The notes under the pieces were generated by a model. It was given only the letters and a program-made list of their open reading frames with translations. It did no database searches and was not told the origin of the DNA. A DNA stretch of 64,000 bases from an uncultured Dokdonia sp. (GTDB taxonomy: Bacteria; Bacteroidota; Bacteroidia; Flavobacteriales; Flavobacteriaceae). Positions 12,701 to 21,438 of the stretch are shown here, in pieces. Every line of letters begins with the position of its first letter. Positions within the stretch are counted from its first letter, which is position 1. The stretch lies in NCBI RefSeq assembly GCF_947492535.1, contig NZ_CANLNH010000003.1, positions 248,001 through 312,000 on the forward strand. Direction: 5' to 3'. The position numbers were made by a program, and so were the translations under genes.

Positions 12701-12925
12701 TCTGTATTAAATAACAGCGGAGATGATAATGACAAATTCAAGGTACTGCATTCCAAAGACTATGCACAATGCCTGATTATGAAGCAAGAAATAAGAGAAG
12801 AGATACCATTAGTACAAATTTCAAATTATCAGAGAACTATACTATTCAGGTATTTAAAATGGGACGGTAACACCTATATCAATCAAACAGAAGTTACAAT
12901 AGAAAATTTAAGAATTAATAATTAG
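6755..12925 (+). CDS. Giant modular protein with LysM-like segment
   Basis: A 2056-residue protein without a signal peptide. Residues 1-290 are A+T-rich in codon use. From about base 7640 onward the codons become visibly more G+C-rich, suggesting a mosaic of two sources. Residues about 700-1100 are rich in Gly, Ala and Val strands, possibly a beta-solenoid or pore-like core. Residues about 1207-1240 resemble LysM (GGHTVRQVAHKYHINGLNLE). The C-terminal third contains beta-sandwich-like and acidic coiled segments (around 1440-1500). A partial copy of the chromosomal palindrome lies in frame at 12484, encoding AFAKE. It probably belongs to the same operon as the flanking giant genes. The role is unknown; an adhesin, toxin-like cargo or tail component are the leading options. 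Confidence 0.75.
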   Translation: MLENQIYPVISDLLPLEKIPSDLEGIKEALENVLRKVYFKDLIVSKSYHGESGYYSLTLISIKQLGLDVPFASGFSLVINPTDEGISEIPISFQYRWEVLKYFNQFSFESFTNSIDSIFEILIELAGISKEDLLGEVLSVFYEQTNALELFVNQINDDFFTTIPVNNNVSEIDQLPKIINNIERLDINLYKYIFDTFLSADSFADSFERLKRLLEKWYGNLKSTDISEILKLKFNVSIPQVNLGLLFPRTWLIPVDEELNQLEEPARSGLTFNVGALEYSTNNGFEFINESNFSFTRSEIGNTGLIAEFEGLKLDLSNTSNIPEAIADGRSEDFKGVYIDYAAITLPKKWFQENDTADTARISGYNLLVGTGGLSGKIALEVLLAAGTITEYYQSKFTVQYPVSATRTNPDTNVLEVATLTNHAELVAHYNLDQQIRFVYPFSVIDTASGETLTFKDPITYNSYLAKANITSATPRVGFSIGGFELGLTSFDITFSQGSIVESNIKGLMKIPGLKDTNNDPAEILVTGHLDDNGDFSLTLAEEDGVVLSIPHVADLTIYSLAYIRENDRGYVEVASDLTFTNGVVTKVLCDQNQKIPLPTMRFYANPAGFEIVGGSIAVPESFSLCLGPVDISVANINQGSHQRMFGDKMRKYKYWGFDGAISINPLGIDVRGDGLKFYHTIDNEYIDEHGNPVSNPPDSYMHIRALGVDLIIPGNASPKEAAVIIKGYLSLPEPGESPEYEGSVTAKIGKLGITASASMRLAPKHPAFIIDADVDLKTGIPIGATGLEITAFRGLFGYRYVAEKEAVGLTSGNTDDTWYDYYVYPKRGINIKKFNTPDKTGKYKNPISIGAGATINTKGVNVVSTRVMLLLSIPSLFVIDGRASIISKKWGLDDSGEPPFFAFLAIGDQSIELGVGADFKIPQKTGKLISVQASVEAAFFFRDPSAWYVYVGRKDQPNEGKVLNILTAQTYLELSARGIQLGARAEFLFNKKFGPAKIKAWLFVEVGGKLSFERPQIGGYFEAGGGLEIKVWIISASVSFNAILAVEAPRPFLIRAEVRVCARVKIGFIKVTKHVKVEIKWEFNKQIDKTPVLPYPSKDETLALEQIQGIHMLTGETFGLINLTNQANTRGDSTLFNNAIIPLDTYIDIKFLKGLSVTRSRDPQNKLNSHLSSWGITEEVNNLIGGVSNPPVDNVELIPPDKTVKGGHTVRQVAHKYHINGLNLEAWNGTSWVGYNPYEAVTAKSSENLDVSDFKIGHWQKTRKAYDQIRLLASNPFTYTEQGEDGWYVPEELGITASTLFCEAQFKPLQTVNWRNRRRGEKYPVPFSNPDSFFNIGQLYFQILGTGILGDEDFIQPEFGKVASGYSNFDFPQSLKIRNTNGIALKFPNAVQEVRLKLSSTARGVRIKLYKAVFEETAGTPVVSYELIPDGDIYKLSSELYQEVIFSSDEYTIDRVEIDPETENEEEIDRIREEIAVLLENALGSFSLNPRASLDREDQERYDLLISELEEAKNIGCDMSIPPPRGIGAMQIKDDDINGTFIVGENAFGNDGIALPPMTDTSEKCFTLLHEVQWLTVHDWAYNQEIPGQEAITSDFMNSVDAVEQVATPIWRPDTSYRVTFTVSDLVNNEEIHSFPYRFGFKTAGPIGHYHNAPNVTYGGTRNTAGQLVDPNAYPLTSLASYIDYQRSYPNANGSLLNAKPLFYGTEDGNNEIKLFFNKPYLNHMMEDWGAFGAFSELSGRMQVLIKDPVENVILNNPPIPGEETTEIPSGQESWDPDAHPQLASYVQTLQNMVDGTNGDASLGSCRIELGDVIIPKSYNTTVIINNLKPQKLYTAIVNSHYENSVVQVHDFNFQTSRYQNFKEQVESYLLKDIDGNITREAIYDLSISASVSQITEAYNVVSSGMNNNAFAKEIDPFDRVVEGLLGIKPMDPAATTEFNRLRNAEGTIIGILIRNPEPFNNPNIPREVIMGTTDTDLKTISVLNNSGDDNDKFKVLHSKDYAQCLIMKQEIREEIPLVQISNYQRTILFRYLKWDGNTYINQTEVTIENLRINN

Positions 12926-12934
12926 TAGGGAGTT

Positions 12935-15900
12935 ATGGAAAATCAGTTTTTTGTTAAACAAATAACGATTAATGGGGATTCACATCCTGTAAGATTAATA
13001 GGGAAAGATGCCACTGGATTATATTGGAGAGTCTACAATGAGTTATTTCTACAAAATATTACATATCCTAATGTTTTTAAAACAGATTTTGATTTAAATC
13101 TTATTTGGCAAAAACGTCTTTCTGGGATTGGTTATTTTGTTGATATGTGTTCTGGAGAAAATGGAGATGTTATTTTAATAGGAACATATAAAAACTCTTC
13201 ATCTGAAACATCAGAAAAGCTATGTGTATTAAGTATTAACAACACAGGAAATATAAATTGGTTTAAAAAATATGATCAAGGAAATAGTATAAGACATCAA
13301 GTAGATGATTTAAATATAATACGAATTAACACTAATAGATTTATTATTAATTCAATAATAGATCTTATTCTTATAGATGGATCAGGGGTAGTTGTAAATA
13401 AAAAAAGAATAAGAAAAAGCTCTCGAGGTTTTGATATTGATGTAATTACTTCAGATCAAAATCATATATATATAATTAGTAAAGATCGAACACTTTTTAG
13501 CTCAAGTGTTAAAAATAAATCTGTTTGTTTCATAGCAAAATTTGATTTGAATTTAAATTTGATTGCTACAAATTCTATTAAAAATACGAGTAGTGATTCT
13601 TCTAGGATTCATTCAGGAATATCTTCAGTAATATCAGGAAACAACTTAATCCTTCTATTTAGTTATGGACCTTTAGCCTCATCAGCAGTAGAGCATATCA
13701 TAACTGTTAGTTTAGGTGATTTAAGTATAAATAAAGGATTGATATTAACAGATTTTGTAGGGGTAAACCAAAGTATATTACTTGAGATTTCTCCTAAGGA
13801 ATCAAATCATTTTCTATTGATAAAGAGATCAGCAGGTATGCTATATCAATCCAATGAAATTTATAAATTAAGTAATGGTTTAAAAGTCTTATGGGGTAAG
13901 AATACAGAGAATTATTCAATAATGACCGAAGGTATTCATATTATAGAAAACCAATTCTCATTCTTCAGTTCACATAACAGTAATAATTATTTTATTAATA
14001 AATCAAATCTTAATTTAGAATCAAATAGTTGTTTAGAAAGTAACCCATTATCTCTTTCAACTATTACTATAAATGATATATATCAATCTAATATTGAGAA
14101 TCCATTAAATATAGAAAACACTGAAGTTCAGGTAACTAATGTCGATTATACTACTATAGGGATAAATTGGAACTCTACTAAAATTTGTCCTAGTCCTGTC
14201 GATATAATTAGGTCAACGATTAGTGCAAGTCCAACAAAAATATTGGCTAATGGTAAATCTAAATCTACGATTACAGTACAATTAAAAGACGGTAGTGATT
14301 CCAATATCGTAGGCGATCATACAGTAAAAATTTCAACAGATGGTAAAGGTAACGTAGGTAATACTACCAATAATGGAGATGGGACGTATACTACTGAATT
14401 AACATCAAGTTCATCAGAAGAGACAGCAACCTTATCTTTTACAATAGATTCTCAGGCAGCAACAAAGAAGGCTACAGTTGAGTTTTACAAGGTAGCGAGT
14501 AGAAGTACTTCTACGATTAGTGCAAGTCCAACTAGGATACTAGCTAATGGAACTTCAAAGTCTATAATTACCGTACAGTTAAAAGATGGTATTGGAGCTA
14601 ATATTATAGGCGATCATACAGTAAAAATTTCAACAGATGGTAAAGGTAACTTAGGGAATACTACCAATAATGGAGATGGGACGTATACTGCTGAATTAAC
14701 ATCAAGTTCATCAGAAGAGACAGCAACCTTATCTTTTACAATAGATTCTCAGGCAGCAACAAAGAAGGCTACAGTTGAGTTTTACAAGGTAGCGAGTAGA
14801 AGTACTTCTACGATTAGTGCAAGTCCAACTAGGATACTAGCTAATGGAACTTCAAAGTCTATAATTACCGTACAATTAAAAGATGATAATGGTATAAATA
14901 TTATCGGGAGTCAAATAATTGAAATATTTTCAACAAATGGTATTGGTAATATAAGTAACGCTTTGAATAATGAAAATGGTACGTATACAGCTGAACTCAC
15001 ATCAAGTACTCAGGAAGAAACTGCCGCAGTTTCTTTTACAATAGACGGAGTAGCAGCAGATGATACTGAGACTATTTTCTTTTATAAAGAGGCTAGTAAT
15101 AATGAATCCACTATCATTGCTTCTGACCCTCTAATTCCTGCCAATGGCGAATCTATGTCAACAATTACGGTTCAATTAAAGGATAGTCGTGGAGCAAATA
15201 TTATAGGAGGTCATACAGTAGAAATTATAACAAATGATATTGGTATTTTAAGTCATACAATCAATCATGGTGATGGTACATATACAGCTGAGTTAACATC
15301 ATCTAATTTAACACAAACGGCACTATTGACTTTTACTATTAATGGACAAATTGCTCAAGATAGTACACAAGTAAGATTCTACAAAGAACCAGATGTAACT
15401 GCGTCTACAATTACTGCAGATCCACCAAGCATTTTGGCTAACGGTATCGCAATGACTACAGTGACGGTTCAATTACGAGATGAAGATGGAACAGCTCTGT
15501 TTCAATCAGGTCACGATGTTAATATTGATACTTCTATAGGAAGTGTATCAGAAACGATTAACAATAATGATGGGTCGTATATGACAATGTTAACTTCTAT
15601 AACAGAACCTACTACAGCGACTCTTACTTTTACGTTGAACAATGTACTTTCTACGACAACAACAGAAGTTAGGTTTGTAGACGTAATACCTATTTCAGAT
15701 ACAGCACAAGTACAATCTCCCCATATCTATCTACAAGCAGCAGGCTCCGTAGATGGAGATGGAGATCAAAGTATACCCGGAATACACTTGCGTTGGGCAT
15801 TTAAAAACAAATTAGGGGATGAACATTTGCCTAAAGGAAATCTAGCAACAGGAACCGCTAATTTTAATAAACCAGGCGATTATGTAAAAGTGTATCGAGC

Positions 15901-18900
15901 TCCCTATGTTAAGGAACAACAAGTCATTTCTTTAGCAGACGAACCACAAACGATAGATCACTCTAACGCCTATTGGTTATATACAATGAATGGGAATAAA
16001 TATTATGTCGTTTTTAGAGATAAAGACAGATATTTAGGACTCTTAGATACCATAGATCCTAAAGAAGGAAATCGATTCGGTTTTTTAGAAGCTTATGGAG
16101 ATGGCTTGATAGAAGTAGAAACCAGAGATCAGCTGGCTTTTGGAGTCACATTGACCACAAATCAACAAACAAATACAAGTAATCTACAAACAGAAATTTT
16201 GTCGGTAGAAGCAAATCGTTTAAGTCTGGCAAAAAATGTTATTGGAAGAAAAACATTTACAAGTACAGCTTTACATGATACACACCAATGTGGTGATAAC
16301 ATTCGTTCGGTGCGTTTCAAAGCGTCTAATTGCTATGTGACTACCATTGAATTAGAGTTATATCAAACCTTCTTACATACAACAAATGAAGCTCAAAATT
16401 GGGTGTCTTTAGGAGATTTTTCTTTGACAACTTCAGACGAAGAAGCTTTTCAACGATTAGAAAATATACCAGATACTGTCCATGGGAAATGGCCTCGATA
16501 TAACAATGATTGTTTAACCAATCTAGATAATTATCGAGACAAGTGGAATGGACCTAGAGAAGAAGGTGATAGAAATCTAAAACAAATCATCGTTAAGTAT
16601 ATAGAATTAAGTAATAACGAAGGAAATCCACGAGCATTAGAAACGATTGATTTTACAGATCCTAATAACTCTGATGGCGTAAGAGATTTACAAGAAGTGT
16701 CTAATCTCAATATGTTATTCTTAGCAGGGACAGATTACCATATGGCAAGAATGATGGGACTAGGACATTTAGATGTAGCTATAGAAAACGATGATCAAAA
16801 GTTTGTCTATATGGTAGAGTACCATACAGCAGCAGATTTAGGAGGATCTCCCATTTTAGGAGGAGGGGTGTTGAATCCTGATGGCTTACAACATCTATAT
16901 ATGACCGTACCTACGAGTAAACAAGATTCACGTTTACCGTATCCAGTAGATTTATTAAAAATAGAACCAGGAATTAAAAGAACAGGACTAGATCAAAATA
17001 GTACGCTTACAGATCCTAATGGATATACAGATGTAGGAAGGCAACGATATGTATCAATTTATGCTAAAGAACAAGTAGAACATGAAAATGAAGATTTCTA
17101 TGAAACTTCAGATGAGTTTAATTATTCAGAAGCGACACATCCAGTATATGCAGGAATCTCTTATAAAGAAAAAGGAACAGGAAATGATTGGGTAAAACCT
17201 GAGATTTCAAGTAGTGCTGATTATTTGACTGCAGGACCAAATCCTACTAGTGAAACAGTACCACTACCTATTCCTTTAATGGGAGAACCTTTATTTATAC
17301 ATAGAATTTTAGAGGAAGGAACTCATGAATATCTAGGCTATGGGATCAATTGGTTTGGAAGATCTAATGTGAGTATAGAAAATCCATTAGAAATTAGAAC
17401 GGAGTTTCCTGCTATTAATTTATTAAAACCGCCAGCAGCTTTACATGCATTACACGTAGTAGAAGAAGATCCTTTAATTCTAACATCGACTAGTGAACAA
17501 ATACGTGTTGATGATAATACAGCAGACGATCCAACAATAGCAAGACTTATGTTTAGCTATAATCATGAGCAAGAACTTATTAATTATCCAATAAGTAGCG
17601 ATGATCGAGTTCTATTTACTGATGACGAATTACTAGAACCTGATGCGTTTAGACCAGATCAAAATGAAATTTTTGCTAATGAAATTGAAATATTCTTTAG
17701 AAATAGTATTCCTCAAAATATTCGAGGTAAGATTATAATGGCAGAAGATGATCCTCTTGATCAAGCTGTGTCAGTACTCACTACTAATGATTATTTGCTT
17801 TACAGCGAAAAGGTGAAAAACGAAGATACTGGTGAATATGAGTTTGTGAAAATTAAACCTGAATTACCAGAAAATACACCACCAGCAAATTTTACAGGAG
17901 GTATTTTAATATTGGGACAACAACAATTTGTCATTCATAGTATAAGTGTCGCTAGCAATGGATATTCATTAATTAAAGTGTATAAAAAAGCTGTAGGTGA
18001 TGCACTACAAGGAAATACAACAGAAGGACCTTTAGAAGGACCTGATATTTCTGGAGATGAGATATTTATGGCTATTGAGAATATGTTGACGATTGATAGT
18101 TGGGGTACAGGAAATCCAAGCAGTTTTAAAGTACAAATACCTGAAGAGGTGAAAACAATATATAGGGCACTTGTAGAGACAAGTGGTGGTTCAGATGTTA
18201 ATGAATTACTTCTGGAAAAATTCAGAGGAATTTATGATGATACTGTGACAATTACGCCTGTATTAGAAACTAGTGAGGTAGATGAAAATAATGAAGAAAC
18301 AGCATCTATTCATAGAGGGACTTATAAAATTCAATTAAGTAAGACGTTAACACAGCATCCTCAGTTTAACGCTACAGGAAATTCAGTTGAATGGCAGGGA
18401 GGAGCTGTACGAATTCCGTCTCAAGCAAATCCTAATGGTGCTAAACGCACATTGAAAGTAGTTAAAATTGAGAATATAGGGACTACAGATGGATTGATTC
18501 TCTATGCTATTGATGATACGTTTGATCAAGAAGTCCTAGATCCAGATACAGGAGATATAATAGGATATCAATCAGAAAATCCTATACAAACAACAGGAAA
18601 CATTGCAATCAATTTCTATCCAGGATATAAAGTATATCTGTATGCAGATACCGATTTTGGATTAACAAGTGATGCTTTGCAACCTTCAGGAGAAGAAACA
18701 CTTAGATATTCAATTTTTAGTGTGAGAGCCAAAGGTGATGAATATAGTCACAGCGAAAGTAACCCTCCCGAATTTGTAACAACACATTATTCTAATATAG
18801 GAACACCTGCCAATATGTTTAGTCAAGCAGTTATTCCTCCTTTACGACCACAGTTGCCTATAGGTGCTAATTATGCGACAAGACCAGATAGTTTTGGAAA

Positions 18901-21415
18901 AGCAACATATACACTTACAACAACATTTAATCATAAACCATTTGCAGTACAATATAGTAGAGCAGATGAACAAGGAATTTTAAATGCTCTATATGAATCA
19001 AGTACGATTAATGAAATTAAAACGCAACTTAATTCATTGACAAAAGATGTATATGCAACGTCTCGATGGAGAAATTTAATTGAATTTGATTATGACGCAC
19101 ATGGAGGTGAGTTTGAAAAATTTCCTGATACGGAAGAAGGATATAGATTTCCAAACCCAGATAAAACCGCTTTATTTCAATTAATCAATAGAGATATTGA
19201 TAAGTATAATAAAGAAGAAACCCCTACACCTAGAATAGATAATGTAACTGCTGGAACTATCAGTCCGGGAACAGTTATTATTCCAGGGGAAGGAGCAGGT
19301 GATGATACTACGTTAGCAGATTATATAGAAAAAACAGTACTAAACGTATTTATCCCATTAACAGAGATTCCATTAATCTATGATCAAATCCGTACAGATA
19401 TTGAGTATCAGCCTATCAATAAAAAGCAGATCATTAGGGATCGAAATGGGAAATTATTAAAACCTACAGATGATGTATATGATATCGCGCCAATGGCAAA
19501 GAGAAGCGCTACAAAGAATGAATTACAGTTTACTGATTTTACATTGGATGGGACATCAAATAACATATACTTTTATGCAGTACGTGAACTTTCGAGCGCA
19601 ATGCAAATGGGAGATTATAGCCCAGTAACAGGACCTATTAACTTAGTAAATACAAACCCTCCTGTTGCACCAGAAATAAGAAGAGCACTTCCAAGGTTGG
19701 CTGATAAAACGTATGGACTTAAGAGGATACCATTAGATTTTGTTTCTGTAGAGAACCTTACAATTACAGATGATACTATTGTACATGGGGGAGGTGTTTT
19801 TGGTGGAGCATCAAGTAAGCAAATTCTAGAAGGAAATGCGATGATTTCTTACCAAGTCATTGCAGAAAGTGCTATTATCATTGGACTGTCTGAAATGCAT
19901 ATCAATAAAGAGACAGAAACCGTCGATTATGGATTTATCAGTACTCATAAAGGAGACTTAATAGTACGTGATAAAGGAGTATTAACGACAGTAGGAACGT
20001 ATGATAGCAATACAGTATTACAAATTCAACGAATAGGAAAAATACTGTATTTCTTAAGAGATGGAGTAGAAGTATATCAAATAGAGATAGAAACACCTAT
20101 AGACCTTTTAGTAACTGTTTCTGTGAGAAATAAAATTGCTACAGTCACAAATCTAACATTGTATACTTCTGGAAGATATTATGATAAAGAGGTTTTACAA
20201 TCTAGCACGTCAGGAGCATTGCCTCTTACAATAACAAGTTTAGACAATAGTACATTTTCGCCGGAAGGCATATTAGCAAAAGAATCTTTAACAAATGCTT
20301 GGGATAGTAGTGCTATAAGTTTAGAATATATTCCTTTTTACGGTTCGCTTTCTTTTAAAGTACAACCCAATAAAGTAGTTGCAGTAGGACTCGCTGCTTT
20401 TAATGAAAATAGACATATTGATGCTATTGAGTACGGTATTAGAACAAGTGAAAATGGACTTCTATATGTGATTAGTAAAGGTGAAGATATTGTTGAGGGT
20501 ATCCCTTATAATGAGGATAGTAAACTTTTGATAGAAAGGCGTAATCAACAATTATTATTTAAAAATAATGAAAGAACGTTTTATACACTAAAATTAGATG
20601 AGAATGTATTGTTATGGGCAGATTTTTCTATCTACAGTGCAGATGGAACAATTTCAGATATAGAAATTAATGAAACTAGTAATGTAGAAAAAAACTATCT
20701 GGATAACAGTGTTACAATACCTGCGATCACTCTTGAATTTAATAGTTATCCTGCAAATCAGAAAATAACAGCTTTAAGTTTATACAGAACACTAGATCCT
20801 GCAAAATCATCTTCGGTGAGAAGCATGGAGTTAGTAAAAACTATAGATGTACGATTAACAGGACAAGTAGGAGAATCTACACTTACAATTATAGATGAGT
20901 TTGAAGACTTGTTACAAATTCCTTATGGAGATGCTATCTATTATAGAGCAACCGTGAGTAGAGAAGTTTCATATACCATAGGAGAAGGAGAGCAAGAAAA
21001 AGTGATGACAGAATTAGCGCCTTCTAATGCTTCGAGATTGATCATAAGTACGATTACAGAATCGACAAATCCAATAACTCCTGACATCTTTTATACGATA
21101 GATACTTCGGCAGGAGACGCTAGTGGAGAGAACATAAGCATAGAATGGAAACAAACTGTGTATAACCCTATATACTATGTGTATAAAATGAATACACAAG
21201 GGAACTGGATAAAAATTCATGAATTTGAAAGTAATGAAGAAAAGGTAAGCTTGCGATTAACAGAAACGTCACTCACTCCAGATGAACTTTCAACTATAGA
21301 CGGGGAGTCAGATACAGTCTTTCATCACTTTAGAGTAGATGTAGAGAACTCGGCAGGCTTATCTAATGTGACAAAGAACTTAATAACGATTCCAAGCGAT
21401 AAGCTTATAGATTAA
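12935..21415 (+). CDS. Giant adhesin-like protein with five invasin-type Ig repeats
   Basis: A 2826-residue protein without a signal peptide. Residues 1-420 have spaced strands resembling a beta-propeller (GDVILIGTYKN, then NTGNINWFKKYD). Residues about 427-920 are five Big_1/invasin-type Ig domains, each beginning STI-A-P and containing TVQLKD and NGDGTYTAEL. Residues about 925-2250 form a conserved-looking body with fibronectin-like strands. Residues about 2268-2420 and 2432-2590 are two diverged copies of one domain that may be a concanavalin/laminin-G-like fold. Base composition shifts to higher G+C near 15,700, right after the Ig repeats. Ig repeats usually act as stalks that present a binding tip. 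The gene starts nine bases after the previous stop. I infer a surface-recognition or fibre role for a particle. Confidence 0.8.
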   Translation: MENQFFVKQITINGDSHPVRLIGKDATGLYWRVYNELFLQNITYPNVFKTDFDLNLIWQKRLSGIGYFVDMCSGENGDVILIGTYKNSSSETSEKLCVLSINNTGNINWFKKYDQGNSIRHQVDDLNIIRINTNRFIINSIIDLILIDGSGVVVNKKRIRKSSRGFDIDVITSDQNHIYIISKDRTLFSSSVKNKSVCFIAKFDLNLNLIATNSIKNTSSDSSRIHSGISSVISGNNLILLFSYGPLASSAVEHIITVSLGDLSINKGLILTDFVGVNQSILLEISPKESNHFLLIKRSAGMLYQSNEIYKLSNGLKVLWGKNTENYSIMTEGIHIIENQFSFFSSHNSNNYFINKSNLNLESNSCLESNPLSLSTITINDIYQSNIENPLNIENTEVQVTNVDYTTIGINWNSTKICPSPVDIIRSTISASPTKILANGKSKSTITVQLKDGSDSNIVGDHTVKISTDGKGNVGNTTNNGDGTYTTELTSSSSEETATLSFTIDSQAATKKATVEFYKVASRSTSTISASPTRILANGTSKSIITVQLKDGIGANIIGDHTVKISTDGKGNLGNTTNNGDGTYTAELTSSSSEETATLSFTIDSQAATKKATVEFYKVASRSTSTISASPTRILANGTSKSIITVQLKDDNGINIIGSQIIEIFSTNGIGNISNALNNENGTYTAELTSSTQEETAAVSFTIDGVAADDTETIFFYKEASNNESTIIASDPLIPANGESMSTITVQLKDSRGANIIGGHTVEIITNDIGILSHTINHGDGTYTAELTSSNLTQTALLTFTINGQIAQDSTQVRFYKEPDVTASTITADPPSILANGIAMTTVTVQLRDEDGTALFQSGHDVNIDTSIGSVSETINNNDGSYMTMLTSITEPTTATLTFTLNNVLSTTTTEVRFVDVIPISDTAQVQSPHIYLQAAGSVDGDGDQSIPGIHLRWAFKNKLGDEHLPKGNLATGTANFNKPGDYVKVYRAPYVKEQQVISLADEPQTIDHSNAYWLYTMNGNKYYVVFRDKDRYLGLLDTIDPKEGNRFGFLEAYGDGLIEVETRDQLAFGVTLTTNQQTNTSNLQTEILSVEANRLSLAKNVIGRKTFTSTALHDTHQCGDNIRSVRFKASNCYVTTIELELYQTFLHTTNEAQNWVSLGDFSLTTSDEEAFQRLENIPDTVHGKWPRYNNDCLTNLDNYRDKWNGPREEGDRNLKQIIVKYIELSNNEGNPRALETIDFTDPNNSDGVRDLQEVSNLNMLFLAGTDYHMARMMGLGHLDVAIENDDQKFVYMVEYHTAADLGGSPILGGGVLNPDGLQHLYMTVPTSKQDSRLPYPVDLLKIEPGIKRTGLDQNSTLTDPNGYTDVGRQRYVSIYAKEQVEHENEDFYETSDEFNYSEATHPVYAGISYKEKGTGNDWVKPEISSSADYLTAGPNPTSETVPLPIPLMGEPLFIHRILEEGTHEYLGYGINWFGRSNVSIENPLEIRTEFPAINLLKPPAALHALHVVEEDPLILTSTSEQIRVDDNTADDPTIARLMFSYNHEQELINYPISSDDRVLFTDDELLEPDAFRPDQNEIFANEIEIFFRNSIPQNIRGKIIMAEDDPLDQAVSVLTTNDYLLYSEKVKNEDTGEYEFVKIKPELPENTPPANFTGGILILGQQQFVIHSISVASNGYSLIKVYKKAVGDALQGNTTEGPLEGPDISGDEIFMAIENMLTIDSWGTGNPSSFKVQIPEEVKTIYRALVETSGGSDVNELLLEKFRGIYDDTVTITPVLETSEVDENNEETASIHRGTYKIQLSKTLTQHPQFNATGNSVEWQGGAVRIPSQANPNGAKRTLKVVKIENIGTTDGLILYAIDDTFDQEVLDPDTGDIIGYQSENPIQTTGNIAINFYPGYKVYLYADTDFGLTSDALQPSGEETLRYSIFSVRAKGDEYSHSESNPPEFVTTHYSNIGTPANMFSQAVIPPLRPQLPIGANYATRPDSFGKATYTLTTTFNHKPFAVQYSRADEQGILNALYESSTINEIKTQLNSLTKDVYATSRWRNLIEFDYDAHGGEFEKFPDTEEGYRFPNPDKTALFQLINRDIDKYNKEETPTPRIDNVTAGTISPGTVIIPGEGAGDDTTLADYIEKTVLNVFIPLTEIPLIYDQIRTDIEYQPINKKQIIRDRNGKLLKPTDDVYDIAPMAKRSATKNELQFTDFTLDGTSNNIYFYAVRELSSAMQMGDYSPVTGPINLVNTNPPVAPEIRRALPRLADKTYGLKRIPLDFVSVENLTITDDTIVHGGGVFGGASSKQILEGNAMISYQVIAESAIIIGLSEMHINKETETVDYGFISTHKGDLIVRDKGVLTTVGTYDSNTVLQIQRIGKILYFLRDGVEVYQIEIETPIDLLVTVSVRNKIATVTNLTLYTSGRYYDKEVLQSSTSGALPLTITSLDNSTFSPEGILAKESLTNAWDSSAISLEYIPFYGSLSFKVQPNKVVAVGLAAFNENRHIDAIEYGIRTSENGLLYVISKGEDIVEGIPYNEDSKLLIERRNQQLLFKNNERTFYTLKLDENVLLWADFSIYSADGTISDIEINETSNVEKNYLDNSVTIPAITLEFNSYPANQKITALSLYRTLDPAKSSSVRSMELVKTIDVRLTGQVGESTLTIIDEFEDLLQIPYGDAIYYRATVSREVSYTIGEGEQEKVMTELAPSNASRLIISTITESTNPITPDIFYTIDTSAGDASGENISIEWKQTVYNPIYYVYKMNTQGNWIKIHEFESNEEKVSLRLTETSLTPDELSTIDGESDTVFHHFRVDVENSAGLSNVTKNLITIPSDKLID
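14215..15690 (+). repeat. Tandem Ig-domain repeats, 297 bp period
   Basis: Five tandem units encode Big_1-like domains. Units 2 and 3 begin at about 14511 and 14808, giving a 297 bp (99-codon) period. The stretch from about 14330 to 14580 is nearly identical to the stretch 297 bp downstream, so the duplication is recent. Units 4 and 5 are diverged. Such arrays expand and contract by recombination. Confidence 0.9.
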
Positions 21416-21438
21416 CAATAAAAAATAAAGAATAAGAA

